Shown piece by piece: positions 34,082-42,746 of a stretch of DNA of 64,000 nucleotides. The notes under the pieces are model-generated. The model was not told where the DNA came from. It ran no database searches and saw only the letters and a program-made list of their open reading frames with translations. A program made the position numbers and the translations under genes. Origin of the DNA: Kineosporia succinea (lineage in GTDB: Bacteria; Actinomycetota; Actinomycetes; Actinomycetales; Kineosporiaceae); the NCBI RefSeq assembly GCF_030811555.1, contig NZ_JAUSQZ010000001.1:7127241-7191240 (forward strand). Reading direction: 5' to 3'. Position 1 is the first letter of the stretch. The number at the start of each line of letters is the position of its first letter.

Positions 34082-35194
34082 ATGCGGGCACGCGGAGCCG
34101 TCATTCACGAGGTCGGCAAGGAGTGGCAGGTCCAGGACCTCGAACTGGGCGAGCCGAACGACACCGAGGTGCGGGTCAAGGTGATGGCCAGCGGGCTGTG
34201 CCACTCGGACGACCACTTCGTCACCGGTGACATCCCCGTCACCCTGCCGATGGTCGGTGGGCACGAGGGCGCGGGCATCGTCGAGGCCGTCGGCTCGAAG
34301 GTGACCCGGGTCAAGCCCGGCGACCACGTGGCCACCCTGTTCATCCCGGCCTGCGGGCACTGTCGCTACTGCGCCACCGGCCGCTCGTACATCTGCGACA
34401 ACGGCGCGGGCATGGAGCACGGCAAGTCGCTCGACGGCACGTACCGGTTCTTCGACACCGACGGCAACGGCATCGGCGGCGTCACCCGGCTCGGAACCTT
34501 CTCGAACTATCTGGTGTGCAACGAGAATCAGACCGTCAAGCTGCCCGAGGACATCCCGTTCGAGCTGGCCTGCCTGGCCTCGTGCGGAGTCGCGACCGGC
34601 TTCGGCGCGGCGGTCAACGGTGGCCCGGTGCGGCCCGGTGACGTGGTGCTGGTGGCCGGTCTGGGCGGTGTCGGTGCGAACGCGGTGCAGGGCGCGAAGA
34701 TCGCCGGGGCGGCGCACATCATCGTGGTCGACCCGAGCGAGTACAAGGTCGGGCGGGCCGCCGACTTCGGGGCCACGGCCGCCTTCAAGAGCCTGGACGA
34801 GGCCCGGCCGCTCATCGCCCACCTCACCAACGGCCAGGGCGTGGACGTCGGCATCGTCACCGTCGGCCGCGTGGACGGCGACATCATCGGCTCCGTCTTC
34901 GAGGCCGTGGGCAAGGCCGGCCGGCTGGTGCTGGTCTCGGTCGGCTCGTACGAGAAGTCGCTGACGATCAGCCCGCAGGACCTGACCAACTTCGCCAAGT
35001 CCATCCAGGGCGTCATGTACGGCAACTGCAACCCGGTCGTCGACATCCCCCGGCTGCTGGGCCTGTACCGCGACGGCCGGCTCAAGCTCGAGGAGCTGGT
35101 GACCCGCCGCTACAAGCTCGACGAGATCAACCAGGCCGTGGCCGACATGCACGCCGGGAAGAACATCCGCGGCGTCGTCGTGCACGAGCACTAG
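34082..35194 (+). CDS. Zinc alcohol dehydrogenase, NDMA-dependent type
   Basis: 370 aa, ATG with AAGGAG upstream. Catalytic zinc ligands C40, H61/E62 and a later Cys; structural zinc set C91, C94, C97, C105. Nucleotide loop GLGGVGANAVQGA. The overall pattern (GLCHSDDHFVTGDIP, MEHGKSLDGTYRF) matches the actinobacterial NDMA-dependent group, which holds a tightly bound NAD and often needs mycofactocin-linked re-oxidation. It should oxidise an alcohol of the pathway to an aldehyde for the following dehydrogenase. No mycofactocin genes are in the window. Confidence 0.88.
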   Translation: MRARGAVIHEVGKEWQVQDLELGEPNDTEVRVKVMASGLCHSDDHFVTGDIPVTLPMVGGHEGAGIVEAVGSKVTRVKPGDHVATLFIPACGHCRYCATGRSYICDNGAGMEHGKSLDGTYRFFDTDGNGIGGVTRLGTFSNYLVCNENQTVKLPEDIPFELACLASCGVATGFGAAVNGGPVRPGDVVLVAGLGGVGANAVQGAKIAGAAHIIVVDPSEYKVGRAADFGATAAFKSLDEARPLIAHLTNGQGVDVGIVTVGRVDGDIIGSVFEAVGKAGRLVLVSVGSYEKSLTISPQDLTNFAKSIQGVMYGNCNPVVDIPRLLGLYRDGRLKLEELVTRRYKLDEINQAVADMHAGKNIRGVVVHEH

Positions 35195-35215
35195 GTCCTA
35201 GAAGGAGCTTCAGAC

Positions 35216-36667
35216 ATGAGCAACATCGAGTTCACGCGCCTGCACATCGGCGGCGAATGGGTCGACGCCCTCGACGGCGCCGAGTTCGAGACGGTCAACC
35301 CGGCCACCGGCGAGGTCATCACCAAGGTCTCCGAGGCCAAGGCCGCCGACGTCGACCGGGCGGTCAAGGCCGCCCGCGAGGCGTTCGAGAACGGCCCCTG
35401 GTCGCGGATGAAGCCGAAGGAGCGGGCCGCCGCCCTCTGGCGCCTGGGTGACCTGCTGGTCGCCGACGCCGAGGAGATGGGCCGCATCGAGACCCTCGAC
35501 CAGGGCAAGCCCTACCTGGCCGCCAAGAACGGCGACGTGCCCACCGCCGCGGGCCTTTTCCACTACATGTCCGGGTACGCCACCAAGATCGAGGGCGAGA
35601 CCATCCCGATCTCGGCCCCCGGCGACTACCACACCTACACCCGCCGCGAGGCGCTCGGCGTGGTCGGCCTGATCGTGCCCTGGAACTTCCCGCTCGTCAT
35701 CACCGCCTGGAAGGTCGCCCCGGCGCTGGCCGCGGGCAACACGGTGGTGCTGAAGCCGGCCGAGGCGACACCGCTGAGCGCCCTGCGCCTGGCCCATCTC
35801 GCTCTCGAAGCGGGCATCCCGCCGGGTGTTCTCAACGTCGTGACCGGTTTCGGCTCCGGCGCCGGTGCGGCCCTGAGCGTACACCCTGACGTGGACAAGG
35901 TCTCGTTCACCGGCTCCACCGCCACCGGGCGGCGCATCCTCGAGGCGGCCGGCGGCAACCTCAAGCGGGTCACGCTGGAGCTGGGCGGCAAGAGCGCCAA
36001 CATCATCTTCCCGGACGCCGACCTGGAGGCCGCGATCGCCGGTTCCAGCGACGCGATCTTCTACAACGCCGGGCAGGCCTGCGCCGCCGGCTCGCGCCTG
36101 TACATCCACGAGGACGTCTACGACGAGGTCGTGGCCGGCCTGGTCGCCAAGGCCCAGGCCATCACGGTGGGTGACGGGTTCGACGAGTCCAGCGAGATCG
36201 GCCCGGTGGCGAGCAAGGAGCACTTCGAGCGGGTGAGCAACTACCTGCGCATCGGGGCCGAGGAGGGCACGATCGCGACCGGCGGCAACCGGATCGGCGA
36301 GAAGGGGTACTTCCTCGAGCCCACGATCATCACGGGCACGAGTGAGGACGCGCGGGTCGTCAAGGAGGAGATCTTCGGTCCGGTGGTGGTCGCCACCAAG
36401 TTCACGACCGAGGCCGAGGTCGTCCAGCTGGCCAACGATTCCCGCTACGGCCTGGCCGCGGGCGTCTGGACCAGCAACGTGGCGACCGCCCACCGGGTGG
36501 CGAACAAGCTGCGCGCGGGCACGGTGTGGGTCAACGCGTACGGCGTCTTCGACCCGAGCATGCCGTTCGGCGGCATGAAGGAGTCGGGCTGGGGCCGGGA
36601 GATGGGCCACGAGGTGCTGCACGACTACACCGACGTCAAGACGGTCTGCGTCAGCATCGCCGAGTAG
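35216..36667 (+). CDS. Aldehyde dehydrogenase
   Basis: 483 aa, ATG with AAGGAGC upstream. Catalytic residues are present: N157 (PWNFP), general base E255 (LELGGKS) and nucleophile C289 (NAGQACAAGS). The cofactor motif is GSTATGRRI. It oxidises an aldehyde to an acid with NAD(P)+ and would follow the adjacent alcohol dehydrogenase. Specific substrate not determined. Confidence 0.93.
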   Translation: MSNIEFTRLHIGGEWVDALDGAEFETVNPATGEVITKVSEAKAADVDRAVKAAREAFENGPWSRMKPKERAAALWRLGDLLVADAEEMGRIETLDQGKPYLAAKNGDVPTAAGLFHYMSGYATKIEGETIPISAPGDYHTYTRREALGVVGLIVPWNFPLVITAWKVAPALAAGNTVVLKPAEATPLSALRLAHLALEAGIPPGVLNVVTGFGSGAGAALSVHPDVDKVSFTGSTATGRRILEAAGGNLKRVTLELGGKSANIIFPDADLEAAIAGSSDAIFYNAGQACAAGSRLYIHEDVYDEVVAGLVAKAQAITVGDGFDESSEIGPVASKEHFERVSNYLRIGAEEGTIATGGNRIGEKGYFLEPTIITGTSEDARVVKEEIFGPVVVATKFTTEAEVVQLANDSRYGLAAGVWTSNVATAHRVANKLRAGTVWVNAYGVFDPSMPFGGMKESGWGREMGHEVLHDYTDVKTVCVSIAE

Positions 36668-36672
36668 TCACC

Positions 36673-37368
36673 GTGCCCGATCACTTCGCCGGGGTCGTGC
36701 CGATCGACCGCAGCAACCTCACCCTGGCCGACCAGGTGGAGGCCCGGCTGCGGGAACAGATCGTGCAGGGCCACTTCTCCCCCGGCGTCCGGCTCAACGA
36801 GGGTGAGATCGCCCAGTCGCTGGGCACCAGCCGGGGACCGGTGCGGGAGGCGCTGCGGCGCCTGGAGCACCACGGCCTGGTCACGGTCGAACCGCACCGC
36901 GGGGCGTTCGTGCGGCGGCTCGACCTGGCCGAGGTGCGCGAGCTGTTCGAGGTCCGGATCGCGCTCGAGAGCGAGGCCGCCGACCTGGCGGCCTCGCGCC
37001 TCGACCGCACCGGCACCAGCCTGCTGCTCGACCTGCAGCACCACGCCGAGCACGAGGTCAGCCAGGGCCAGCAGACGGTGGTGTTCGACCGGCACGACCT
37101 GCACGAGGCCATCGTGCGTCTGGCCGGCAACCAGCGGCTGGCCCAGGCCGTCACCCAGATCAACGTGGAGCTGCGGCTGGCCCGCTCGCGCTCCGGCGCC
37201 GACGGGCCCCGCACGAAGCACGCCGCGCACGAGCACCGACTGCTGGTCGAGCAGCTCACGGCCGGCGACCGGGCCGGGGCCGCCCGGGCCATGCGCGAGC
37301 ACCTCACCGCCTCCCTGCAGAACACCATCCAGCTGCTCTACCGCCGTGACGGAACGGAACTCGCATGA
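36673..37368 (+). CDS. Second FadR/FCD-type GntR regulator
   Basis: 231 aa, GTG start 5 bases after the previous stop. Winged helix LNEGEIAQSLGTSRGPVREALRRLEHHGLV; FCD helices with LFEVRIALESEAADLA, FDRHDLHEAIVRLAGN and AAHEHRLLVEQLTAGD. It is embedded in the operon and coupled to the next gene by ATGA, so it is co-expressed with the enzymes. With the GntR at 24562 this gives two acid-sensing repressors in one locus. Which one binds the shared palindromes is open. Confidence 0.9.
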   Translation: MPDHFAGVVPIDRSNLTLADQVEARLREQIVQGHFSPGVRLNEGEIAQSLGTSRGPVREALRRLEHHGLVTVEPHRGAFVRRLDLAEVRELFEVRIALESEAADLAASRLDRTGTSLLLDLQHHAEHEVSQGQQTVVFDRHDLHEAIVRLAGNQRLAQAVTQINVELRLARSRSGADGPRTKHAAHEHRLLVEQLTAGDRAGAARAMREHLTASLQNTIQLLYRRDGTELA

Positions 37369-38450
37369 CGCACACCATCTTCCAGCCCTGGCGGCTGGGC
37401 CGGGCCGAGCTCGCGAACCGGGTCGTGATGGCCCCGATGACCCGCAACCGGGCCGACGTGCGCGGGGTGCTCCCCGCGTCCGCCGTCACCTACTACGAAC
37501 AGCGGGCCGGGGCCGGGCTGATCATCAGCGAGGCCACCCAGCCCAGCGCCGCGGGCCAGGGCTACCCGGGCACGCCGGGCATCCACGACGACGCCCAGCA
37601 GGAGGTCTGGGCCCAGGTCGCCGACGCCGTGCACGCCCGCGGCGGGCGGATCTTCTGCCAGCTCATGCACACCGGGCGGATCAGCCACGAGAGCCTGCTG
37701 CCGCCGGGCGTTCCCGTGGTCGCGCCCTCGGCGGTGCGGGCCGACCTGGAGGTCGAGACGCTCGACGGCGCCAAGGTGCCCGCCCCGATGCCGAAAGAGC
37801 TCACGGTCGAGGAGATCCGGCAGACCATCGAGGACTTCGCCGCAGCCGCCCGGCGCGCCGTCGACGCCGGGATGGACGGGGTGGAGCTCCACGGCGCCAA
37901 CGGCTACCTGCTGCACCAGTTCCTCTCCCCCGGCACCAACCGGCGCACCGACGCCTACGGCGGAACACCTGGCAACCGGGCCCGTTTCGTGGTCGAGCTG
38001 GTGCAGGCCGTGGCCGAGCGGATCGGCGCCGACCGGGTGGGCCTGCGCATCTCCCCCGGCGGCCAGTTCAACGACATGGCCGACAAGGACAACGACGACA
38101 CCTACCTGGCCCTCGTCGAGGCGCTCCAGGCCGTGAGACCCGCCTACCTGCACACCCTCCGGCGCCGGTCGTCGCGGCTGCACGAGCAGGTCCGCGACCT
38201 GTGGCCGACCACGTACATCATGAACACCGGGTACCTGGGGTCCAGCGAACTGGACGACCTGGAGCCCATTCTCGCGGGCGGGCAGGCCGACCTGGTCAGC
38301 GTCGGGCGGCTCTTCATCGCCAACCCCGACCTGCTCGAGCGCTGGCGCCACGACCACCCGCGCGCGGCCTGGGACGAGGACACGTTCTACACCGGCGGCG
38401 ACCGGGGCTACATCGACTACCCGGCAATCGGCACGCACAAGGAGAACTGA
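37365..38450 (+). CDS. Old yellow enzyme-type NADH:flavin oxidoreductase
   Basis: 361 aa, ATG overlapping the regulator stop (ATGA). FMN-binding barrel: IFQPWRLGRAELANRVVMAPMTRNRA, CQLMHTGRISH, ELHGANGYLLHQFLSPGTNRRTDAYGG (His-x-x-Asn pair and Tyr of the active site) and a C-terminal GQADLVSVGRLFIANPDL phosphate site. It lacks the Fe-S extension of dienoyl-CoA reductases. Expected to reduce an activated C=C bond with NAD(P)H. Confidence 0.92.
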   Translation: MTHTIFQPWRLGRAELANRVVMAPMTRNRADVRGVLPASAVTYYEQRAGAGLIISEATQPSAAGQGYPGTPGIHDDAQQEVWAQVADAVHARGGRIFCQLMHTGRISHESLLPPGVPVVAPSAVRADLEVETLDGAKVPAPMPKELTVEEIRQTIEDFAAAARRAVDAGMDGVELHGANGYLLHQFLSPGTNRRTDAYGGTPGNRARFVVELVQAVAERIGADRVGLRISPGGQFNDMADKDNDDTYLALVEALQAVRPAYLHTLRRRSSRLHEQVRDLWPTTYIMNTGYLGSSELDDLEPILAGGQADLVSVGRLFIANPDLLERWRHDHPRAAWDEDTFYTGGDRGYIDYPAIGTHKEN

Positions 38451-39199
38451 TGACCGACACCATCCCCGCCCCCTTCGCCGGCCGCGTGGTCGTCGTCACC
38501 GGCACCGCGTCCGGGATCGGCGCCGCCACCGCCGACGTGTTCCGCCGTCAGGGCGCGGCCGTCGTCGGCTGGGACATCAGCGGCACCCCCGAGGCCGGCC
38601 CCCTCGACCTGACCGACGCCACGGCCGTGAAGGCGGCCGGTGCCCGGGTTCTCGAGCAGCACGGACGCGTGGACGCCCTGGTCAACTGCGCCGGGGTGAT
38701 CACGCCGAACCTGCCCGCGGAAGAGGTCGACCCGGCCGATTTCCAGAAGTGCTTCAGCGTCAACGTGGTCGGCACGCTCAACGCCAGCCAGGCCCTGTAC
38801 GCGGCGCTCGCCGCCTCGAAGGGCGCGATCGTCAACGTCGCCTCGCAGGCCGCGCTCGTCTGCCTGCCGCAGCAGTCGGCGTACTCGGCGTCGAAGGGGG
38901 CCGTCGCGGCCCTGACCCGCTCGCTGGCCGTCGACTGGGCCTCGGCCGGCGTCCGCGTGAACGCGGTCTGCCCGGGCTTCACGCTCACCCCGATGGCTGT
39001 TCAGCAGATGACGCCCGAGCTGGACGCCGCGGTGTCCCGGCGGGTTCCGCTCGGCCGGATGTTCCAGCCCGACGAGATCGGTTCCGTCATCGCGTTCCTC
39101 GCCTCCACCGGCGCCTCGGCCGTGACCGGCGTGGTCATGGCCGTCGACGGCGGCTGGACGGCCGGCGAGCCCGCGCTGCCGATGGGCGGCGAGGCATGA
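38450..39199 (+). CDS. Short-chain dehydrogenase/reductase
   Basis: 249 aa; the ATG shares a base with the previous stop (TGATG). Classical SDR: VVTGTASGIGAA cofactor loop, NCAG, Ser in NVASQAA, YSASK catalytic Tyr/Lys and NAVCPGF. Unusually short NAD-binding middle (GWDISGTPEAGPLDLTDA), as in 3-oxoacyl-like and polyol SDRs; the Asp after strand 2 favours NAD+. Coupled to the next SDR by ATGA. Confidence 0.92.
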   Translation: MTDTIPAPFAGRVVVVTGTASGIGAATADVFRRQGAAVVGWDISGTPEAGPLDLTDATAVKAAGARVLEQHGRVDALVNCAGVITPNLPAEEVDPADFQKCFSVNVVGTLNASQALYAALAASKGAIVNVASQAALVCLPQQSAYSASKGAVAALTRSLAVDWASAGVRVNAVCPGFTLTPMAVQQMTPELDAAVSRRVPLGRMFQPDEIGSVIAFLASTGASAVTGVVMAVDGGWTAGEPALPMGGEA

Positions 39200-39945
39200 G
39201 CGTCGCCTACGTGACCGGGGCCAGCTCGGGGATCGGCCGGGGGGCCGCCGTGCGCCTGGCCGAGGACGGGTACCGCGTGGTGCTGCTCGGCCGTTCCCAG
39301 GAGCGGCTGGCCGACGCCGCCGCCGAGTGCGGGCCGGACGCCTACTACGCCGCGTTCGACGCCACCTCGGCCGAGGCCGTCGATCGCGAACTGCCCTCTC
39401 TGCTGGAGCAGTACGGCGCTCCCGACGTGGTGGTGCACGCCGCCGGGCAGACCGTGGTCGGGGCCCTCGACCAGCTGACGCCCCAGCAGTGGCACCAGCA
39501 GATGGACGTCAACCTGACGAGCATCTACCTGCTCAACCGGCACCTGTGGCCGGCCCAGGTCGCGGCGGGTGGCGGTTCGGTCGTGCTCATCGCCTCCACC
39601 GCCTCGTTCGCCGCCTTCCCCCAGGACGCGGCCTACGTGGCCTCGAAGGGGGCCGTGCTCGCCCTGACCAAGGCGATGGCCCTGGACGGGGCGCCGGCCG
39701 GGATCCGGGTCAACGCGGTGTGTCCCGGATTCATCCTGACGCCCAACCTGCAGGGCTATTTCGATGCGCAGGACGATCCGGCGGCGGCCTCGGGCGGGGC
39801 GGCGGCCGCCGCTCCCCTGGGCCGGATGGGCACGCCGGCCGACGTCGCCGGGGCCATCGCGTTCCTCGCCTCACCGGCGTCGTCGTTCGTGACCGGCACC
39901 TCGCTGCTCGTCGACGGCGGCCTGATGGCCCGCGTCCCCGGCTGA
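39196..39945 (+). CDS. Short-chain dehydrogenase/reductase
   Basis: 249 aa, ATGA-coupled to the SDR before it. YVTGASSGIGRGAA loop, Arg after strand 2 (LLGRSQERL) suggesting NADPH, VHAAG, IASTASF, YVASK and NAVCPGF. It is not a recent duplicate of its neighbour: cofactor preference and C-terminus (GYFDAQDDPAAASGG) differ. Substrate unknown; acts on a hydroxy/keto intermediate of the pathway. Confidence 0.92.
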   Translation: MSVAYVTGASSGIGRGAAVRLAEDGYRVVLLGRSQERLADAAAECGPDAYYAAFDATSAEAVDRELPSLLEQYGAPDVVVHAAGQTVVGALDQLTPQQWHQQMDVNLTSIYLLNRHLWPAQVAAGGGSVVLIASTASFAAFPQDAAYVASKGAVLALTKAMALDGAPAGIRVNAVCPGFILTPNLQGYFDAQDDPAAASGGAAAAAPLGRMGTPADVAGAIAFLASPASSFVTGTSLLVDGGLMARVPG

Positions 39946-40023
39946 CGAAGCCCTCCCCCGCCGTCCCGGCCCGATGCCCAGCCCCACGGGCGTGTGGCCA
40001 ACTTCCTGGAAAGGTGCTCGACG

Positions 40024-41382
40024 ATGAGTGAACGCGATGTGGACGTGGTGGTCGTCGGCGCGGGCGGCGGCGGGCTCGTCGCCGCCCTGGCCGCCGCCGA
40101 CCGGGGCGCCTCGGTGGTGGTGCTGGAGAAGCTGAACGAGGCGGGCGGCAACACCGGCCTGTCCACCGGGTCGATCCCGGGCGGCGGCTCGAAGCAGCAG
40201 AAGGCCGCCGGGGTGGACGACGACCCGGAGCGGATGTTCACCGACCTGATGCGCCAGAGCGGCCCGCACGAGGCCGAGCACCTGACCCGCCGGCTGGCGC
40301 AGACCTCGGGGGCGCTGGTGGACTGGCTGGTCGAGAAGCACGGCGTCGAGCTCAGACTCATCATGGACTACAAGCACGTCGGGCACTCGGTGAACCGGCT
40401 GCACGCCCCGGCCTCGCGACGCGGTGGCGATCTCGTGCGTGACCTGCTGGCCGCCTGCGAACGGGCCGGGGTGGACGTCGTCCTCGGCAATCCGGTCGGT
40501 GGGCTGATCGTCGAGGACGGGGTGGTGCAGGGTGTGCGGGTCGCGGGCGACCGCGTCGATCCCTACGAGTTGCGCGCGGGGGCAGTGGTTCTCGCGGCCA
40601 ACGGTTTCGCGGCCAACCGGGACCTGGTGACGAGGTGGGCACCGGAACTGGCCGCGCTGGAGTACTTCGGGGCGCACGGCTCGACCGGTGAGGCCATCGA
40701 GTGGGGTCTCGAGGTGGGCGGGCGGCTGCGCAACGCCACGGCATTCCAGGGCTACGCGGCCGTGGCCTATCCGCACGGCAGCATCCTGTCCTGGACCACG
40801 GTCGAGAAGGGCGGCGTGCTGGTCGATTCCACCGGCTCCCGGATGGGTGACGAGATCGTCGGGTACTCCGGTTTCACCACCGAGGTGACGGCCGGGCAGC
40901 AGCCGATCTGGGCGCTGTACGACACCCGGATCCGCGACATCACGCTGCGGGAGGACGAGTTCCGCGACCTGGTCGAGATGGGGGGCGCCAAGGAGTGCGC
41001 CGATCTGGCCGAGGTCGCGGCGGTCACGGGCGCTCCCCTGGAGGCACTGACGGCGACCGTGACCCAGTACGCCGGAGCGGCCCGCGGAGAACATCCGGAC
41101 TCCTTCGGGCGCACCGACCTGGCGCTGCTCGAGGCCCCCTACGTGGTCTCGCGGGTCACACCCGGCCTGTTCCACACGCAGGGCGGGCTCGACGTGGACG
41201 CCGACGGCCGGGTGCTGCGTGCCGACGGTTCCGCGGTCGAGGGACTGTTCGCGGTCGGCGGGGTCGCGGCGGGGGTGAGCGGCATCTCCGGTGGTCGCGG
41301 GTACTCGTCGGGCAACGGGCTGCTGACCGCGGTGGGTCTCGGCGAGCTGGCCGGGGCGGCAGCGGCTTCCAGGGTTCTCTGA
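40024..41382 (+). CDS. FAD-dependent oxidoreductase, fumarate reductase/3-ketosteroid-dehydrogenase type
   Basis: 452 aa, ATG 40024 with GGAAAGG upstream. FAD motif VVVVGAGGGGLVAALAAADRGASVVVLEK, then GGNTGLSTGSIPG. It ends with GLFAVGGVAAGVSG and GRGYSSGNGLLTAVGLGELAG, as in soluble fumarate reductase-like flavoproteins. HTQGGLDVDADGRVLRADG precedes the final FAD segment. It may dehydrogenate or reduce a C-C bond. TGATG coupling to the first PrpD gene implies a joint reaction sequence. Confidence 0.88.
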   Translation: MSERDVDVVVVGAGGGGLVAALAAADRGASVVVLEKLNEAGGNTGLSTGSIPGGGSKQQKAAGVDDDPERMFTDLMRQSGPHEAEHLTRRLAQTSGALVDWLVEKHGVELRLIMDYKHVGHSVNRLHAPASRRGGDLVRDLLAACERAGVDVVLGNPVGGLIVEDGVVQGVRVAGDRVDPYELRAGAVVLAANGFAANRDLVTRWAPELAALEYFGAHGSTGEAIEWGLEVGGRLRNATAFQGYAAVAYPHGSILSWTTVEKGGVLVDSTGSRMGDEIVGYSGFTTEVTAGQQPIWALYDTRIRDITLREDEFRDLVEMGGAKECADLAEVAAVTGAPLEALTATVTQYAGAARGEHPDSFGRTDLALLEAPYVVSRVTPGLFHTQGGLDVDADGRVLRADGSAVEGLFAVGGVAAGVSGISGGRGYSSGNGLLTAVGLGELAGAAAASRVL

Positions 41383-42746
41383 TGGTGGACGACGTGGTCG
41401 CCTGGCGCACGGCCCTGGCCGGACGCCTGGACTCCCTGGGTGACGGCCTGCCGTCCGGCGTACGCCGCCGGGCGGCGCTCGTGCTGGTCGACGACCTGGC
41501 CGCGATGGTGGCCGGGCACGCCCACGCCGACGTCGCCTCGTTCACCGGGGCGATGCACGGGAGCGGCTCGGAGGCAACGGTTCTCGACGGCTCACGGGCT
41601 GCTCGCGACCGCGCGGCGGCGGCGAACGCGGTGGCGGCCGGATGGGACGAGCTCGACGAGGGTTACCGGCCGGCGACCTGTCACGGTGGGCTCTACGCGG
41701 TGCCGGCGGCGCTGGCCGAGGCCGAGGCGGCGCGCGCGTCCCTCGGGGAGCTGCTGACGGCGGTCGTGGCCGGGTACGAGGTGGCGACCGCCGTGGCCCG
41801 GCTCTTCCCGGCACCCAGACCACTGGTGCTGCACCCGCACGCCACGCTCGCGCCGATCGGCGCCGCGGCCGCCGTCGCCTGGCTGCGCACCCGCTCGGGA
41901 GGGGCCGTGCTGGCGGCGGCGGACGTGGCCGCGAGCCTGTCCATGCCCGGCCCGTTCCGGCTCGCGACGGCCGGGGCCCAGGTGCGCAACCTGTGGGCGG
42001 CGGCCGGCGCGGTCAGCGGCTTCCTGGCGGTGGACGCGTGCCACGCGGGACTCACCGCCGACCCCCGGACCATGACGGACGTGTTCACCCAGGGCTACGG
42101 CCATCAGCTGTCCGAGGACGAACTGACCTCACGGCCCGCGCGTTTCGCCATTCTCGACGGCTACCACAAGCTCTACGCCGCCTGTCAGTACACGCACTCG
42201 GCGCTGGAGGCCGCCCGCGACCTGGCCTCCGCGCCGGGCTGGGACGCCGACCAGGTCGAGAGCATCGAGATCGCCACCCACCCACTGGCCCGGCCCCTCG
42301 ACTCGACCGCGCCCGAAACCGCTCTCGGCGGCAAGTTCTCGCTCCCGCACGTGATCGCCGCGGTGCTGGCCACGGGCCGGGACGACGCCGAGGTCTTCTC
42401 GGCCGGCCACCTCCACGACCCGCAGGTGAGGGATCTGCGCCCGCGGGTGCGGATCGTCCCCTATGCGCCACTGCCCGGGGCCCCGCACGACCGCCCCGCC
42501 CGGCTCACCGTGCGCCTGCGGGACGGCAGCACCCGCACCGCGACCTGCCTGAGCGCAGTCGGCGGCCCCGACCGCCCCCTGACCGAGAACCAGGTTCTGG
42601 CCAAGGCCGCCGGCCTGACCGCCGACGCCGCACCGGCATTCGGCGCCCAGGCCCGCTCGCTGGTGGAGGGAACCACCGCCGACGACCGCCTGTGGGCCGA
42701 CGTCCTCGGCCTCATGCTCGACGTGACCCCCGGAGCGACCCCGTGA
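41382..42746 (+). CDS. MmgE/PrpD-family protein (first of pair)
   Basis: 454 aa, ATG overlapping the previous stop. MmgE/PrpD fold: N-terminal helical domain with ALVLVDDLAAMVAGHA, then AANAVAAGWDELDEGY and HGGLYAVPAALAEAEA (catalytic Asp/His region). GYHKLYAACQYTHSALEAA holds Lys and His residues of the second domain, and GGKFSLPHVIAAVLATG is conserved. Members dehydrate, epimerise or decarboxylate polycarboxylates (2-methylcitrate, cis-aconitate, iminodisuccinate). No prpB/prpC genes accompany it, so methylcitrate-cycle function is unlikely. Confidence 0.9.
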   Translation: MVDDVVAWRTALAGRLDSLGDGLPSGVRRRAALVLVDDLAAMVAGHAHADVASFTGAMHGSGSEATVLDGSRAARDRAAAANAVAAGWDELDEGYRPATCHGGLYAVPAALAEAEAARASLGELLTAVVAGYEVATAVARLFPAPRPLVLHPHATLAPIGAAAAVAWLRTRSGGAVLAAADVAASLSMPGPFRLATAGAQVRNLWAAAGAVSGFLAVDACHAGLTADPRTMTDVFTQGYGHQLSEDELTSRPARFAILDGYHKLYAACQYTHSALEAARDLASAPGWDADQVESIEIATHPLARPLDSTAPETALGGKFSLPHVIAAVLATGRDDAEVFSAGHLHDPQVRDLRPRVRIVPYAPLPGAPHDRPARLTVRLRDGSTRTATCLSAVGGPDRPLTENQVLAKAAGLTADAAPAFGAQARSLVEGTTADDRLWADVLGLMLDVTPGATP

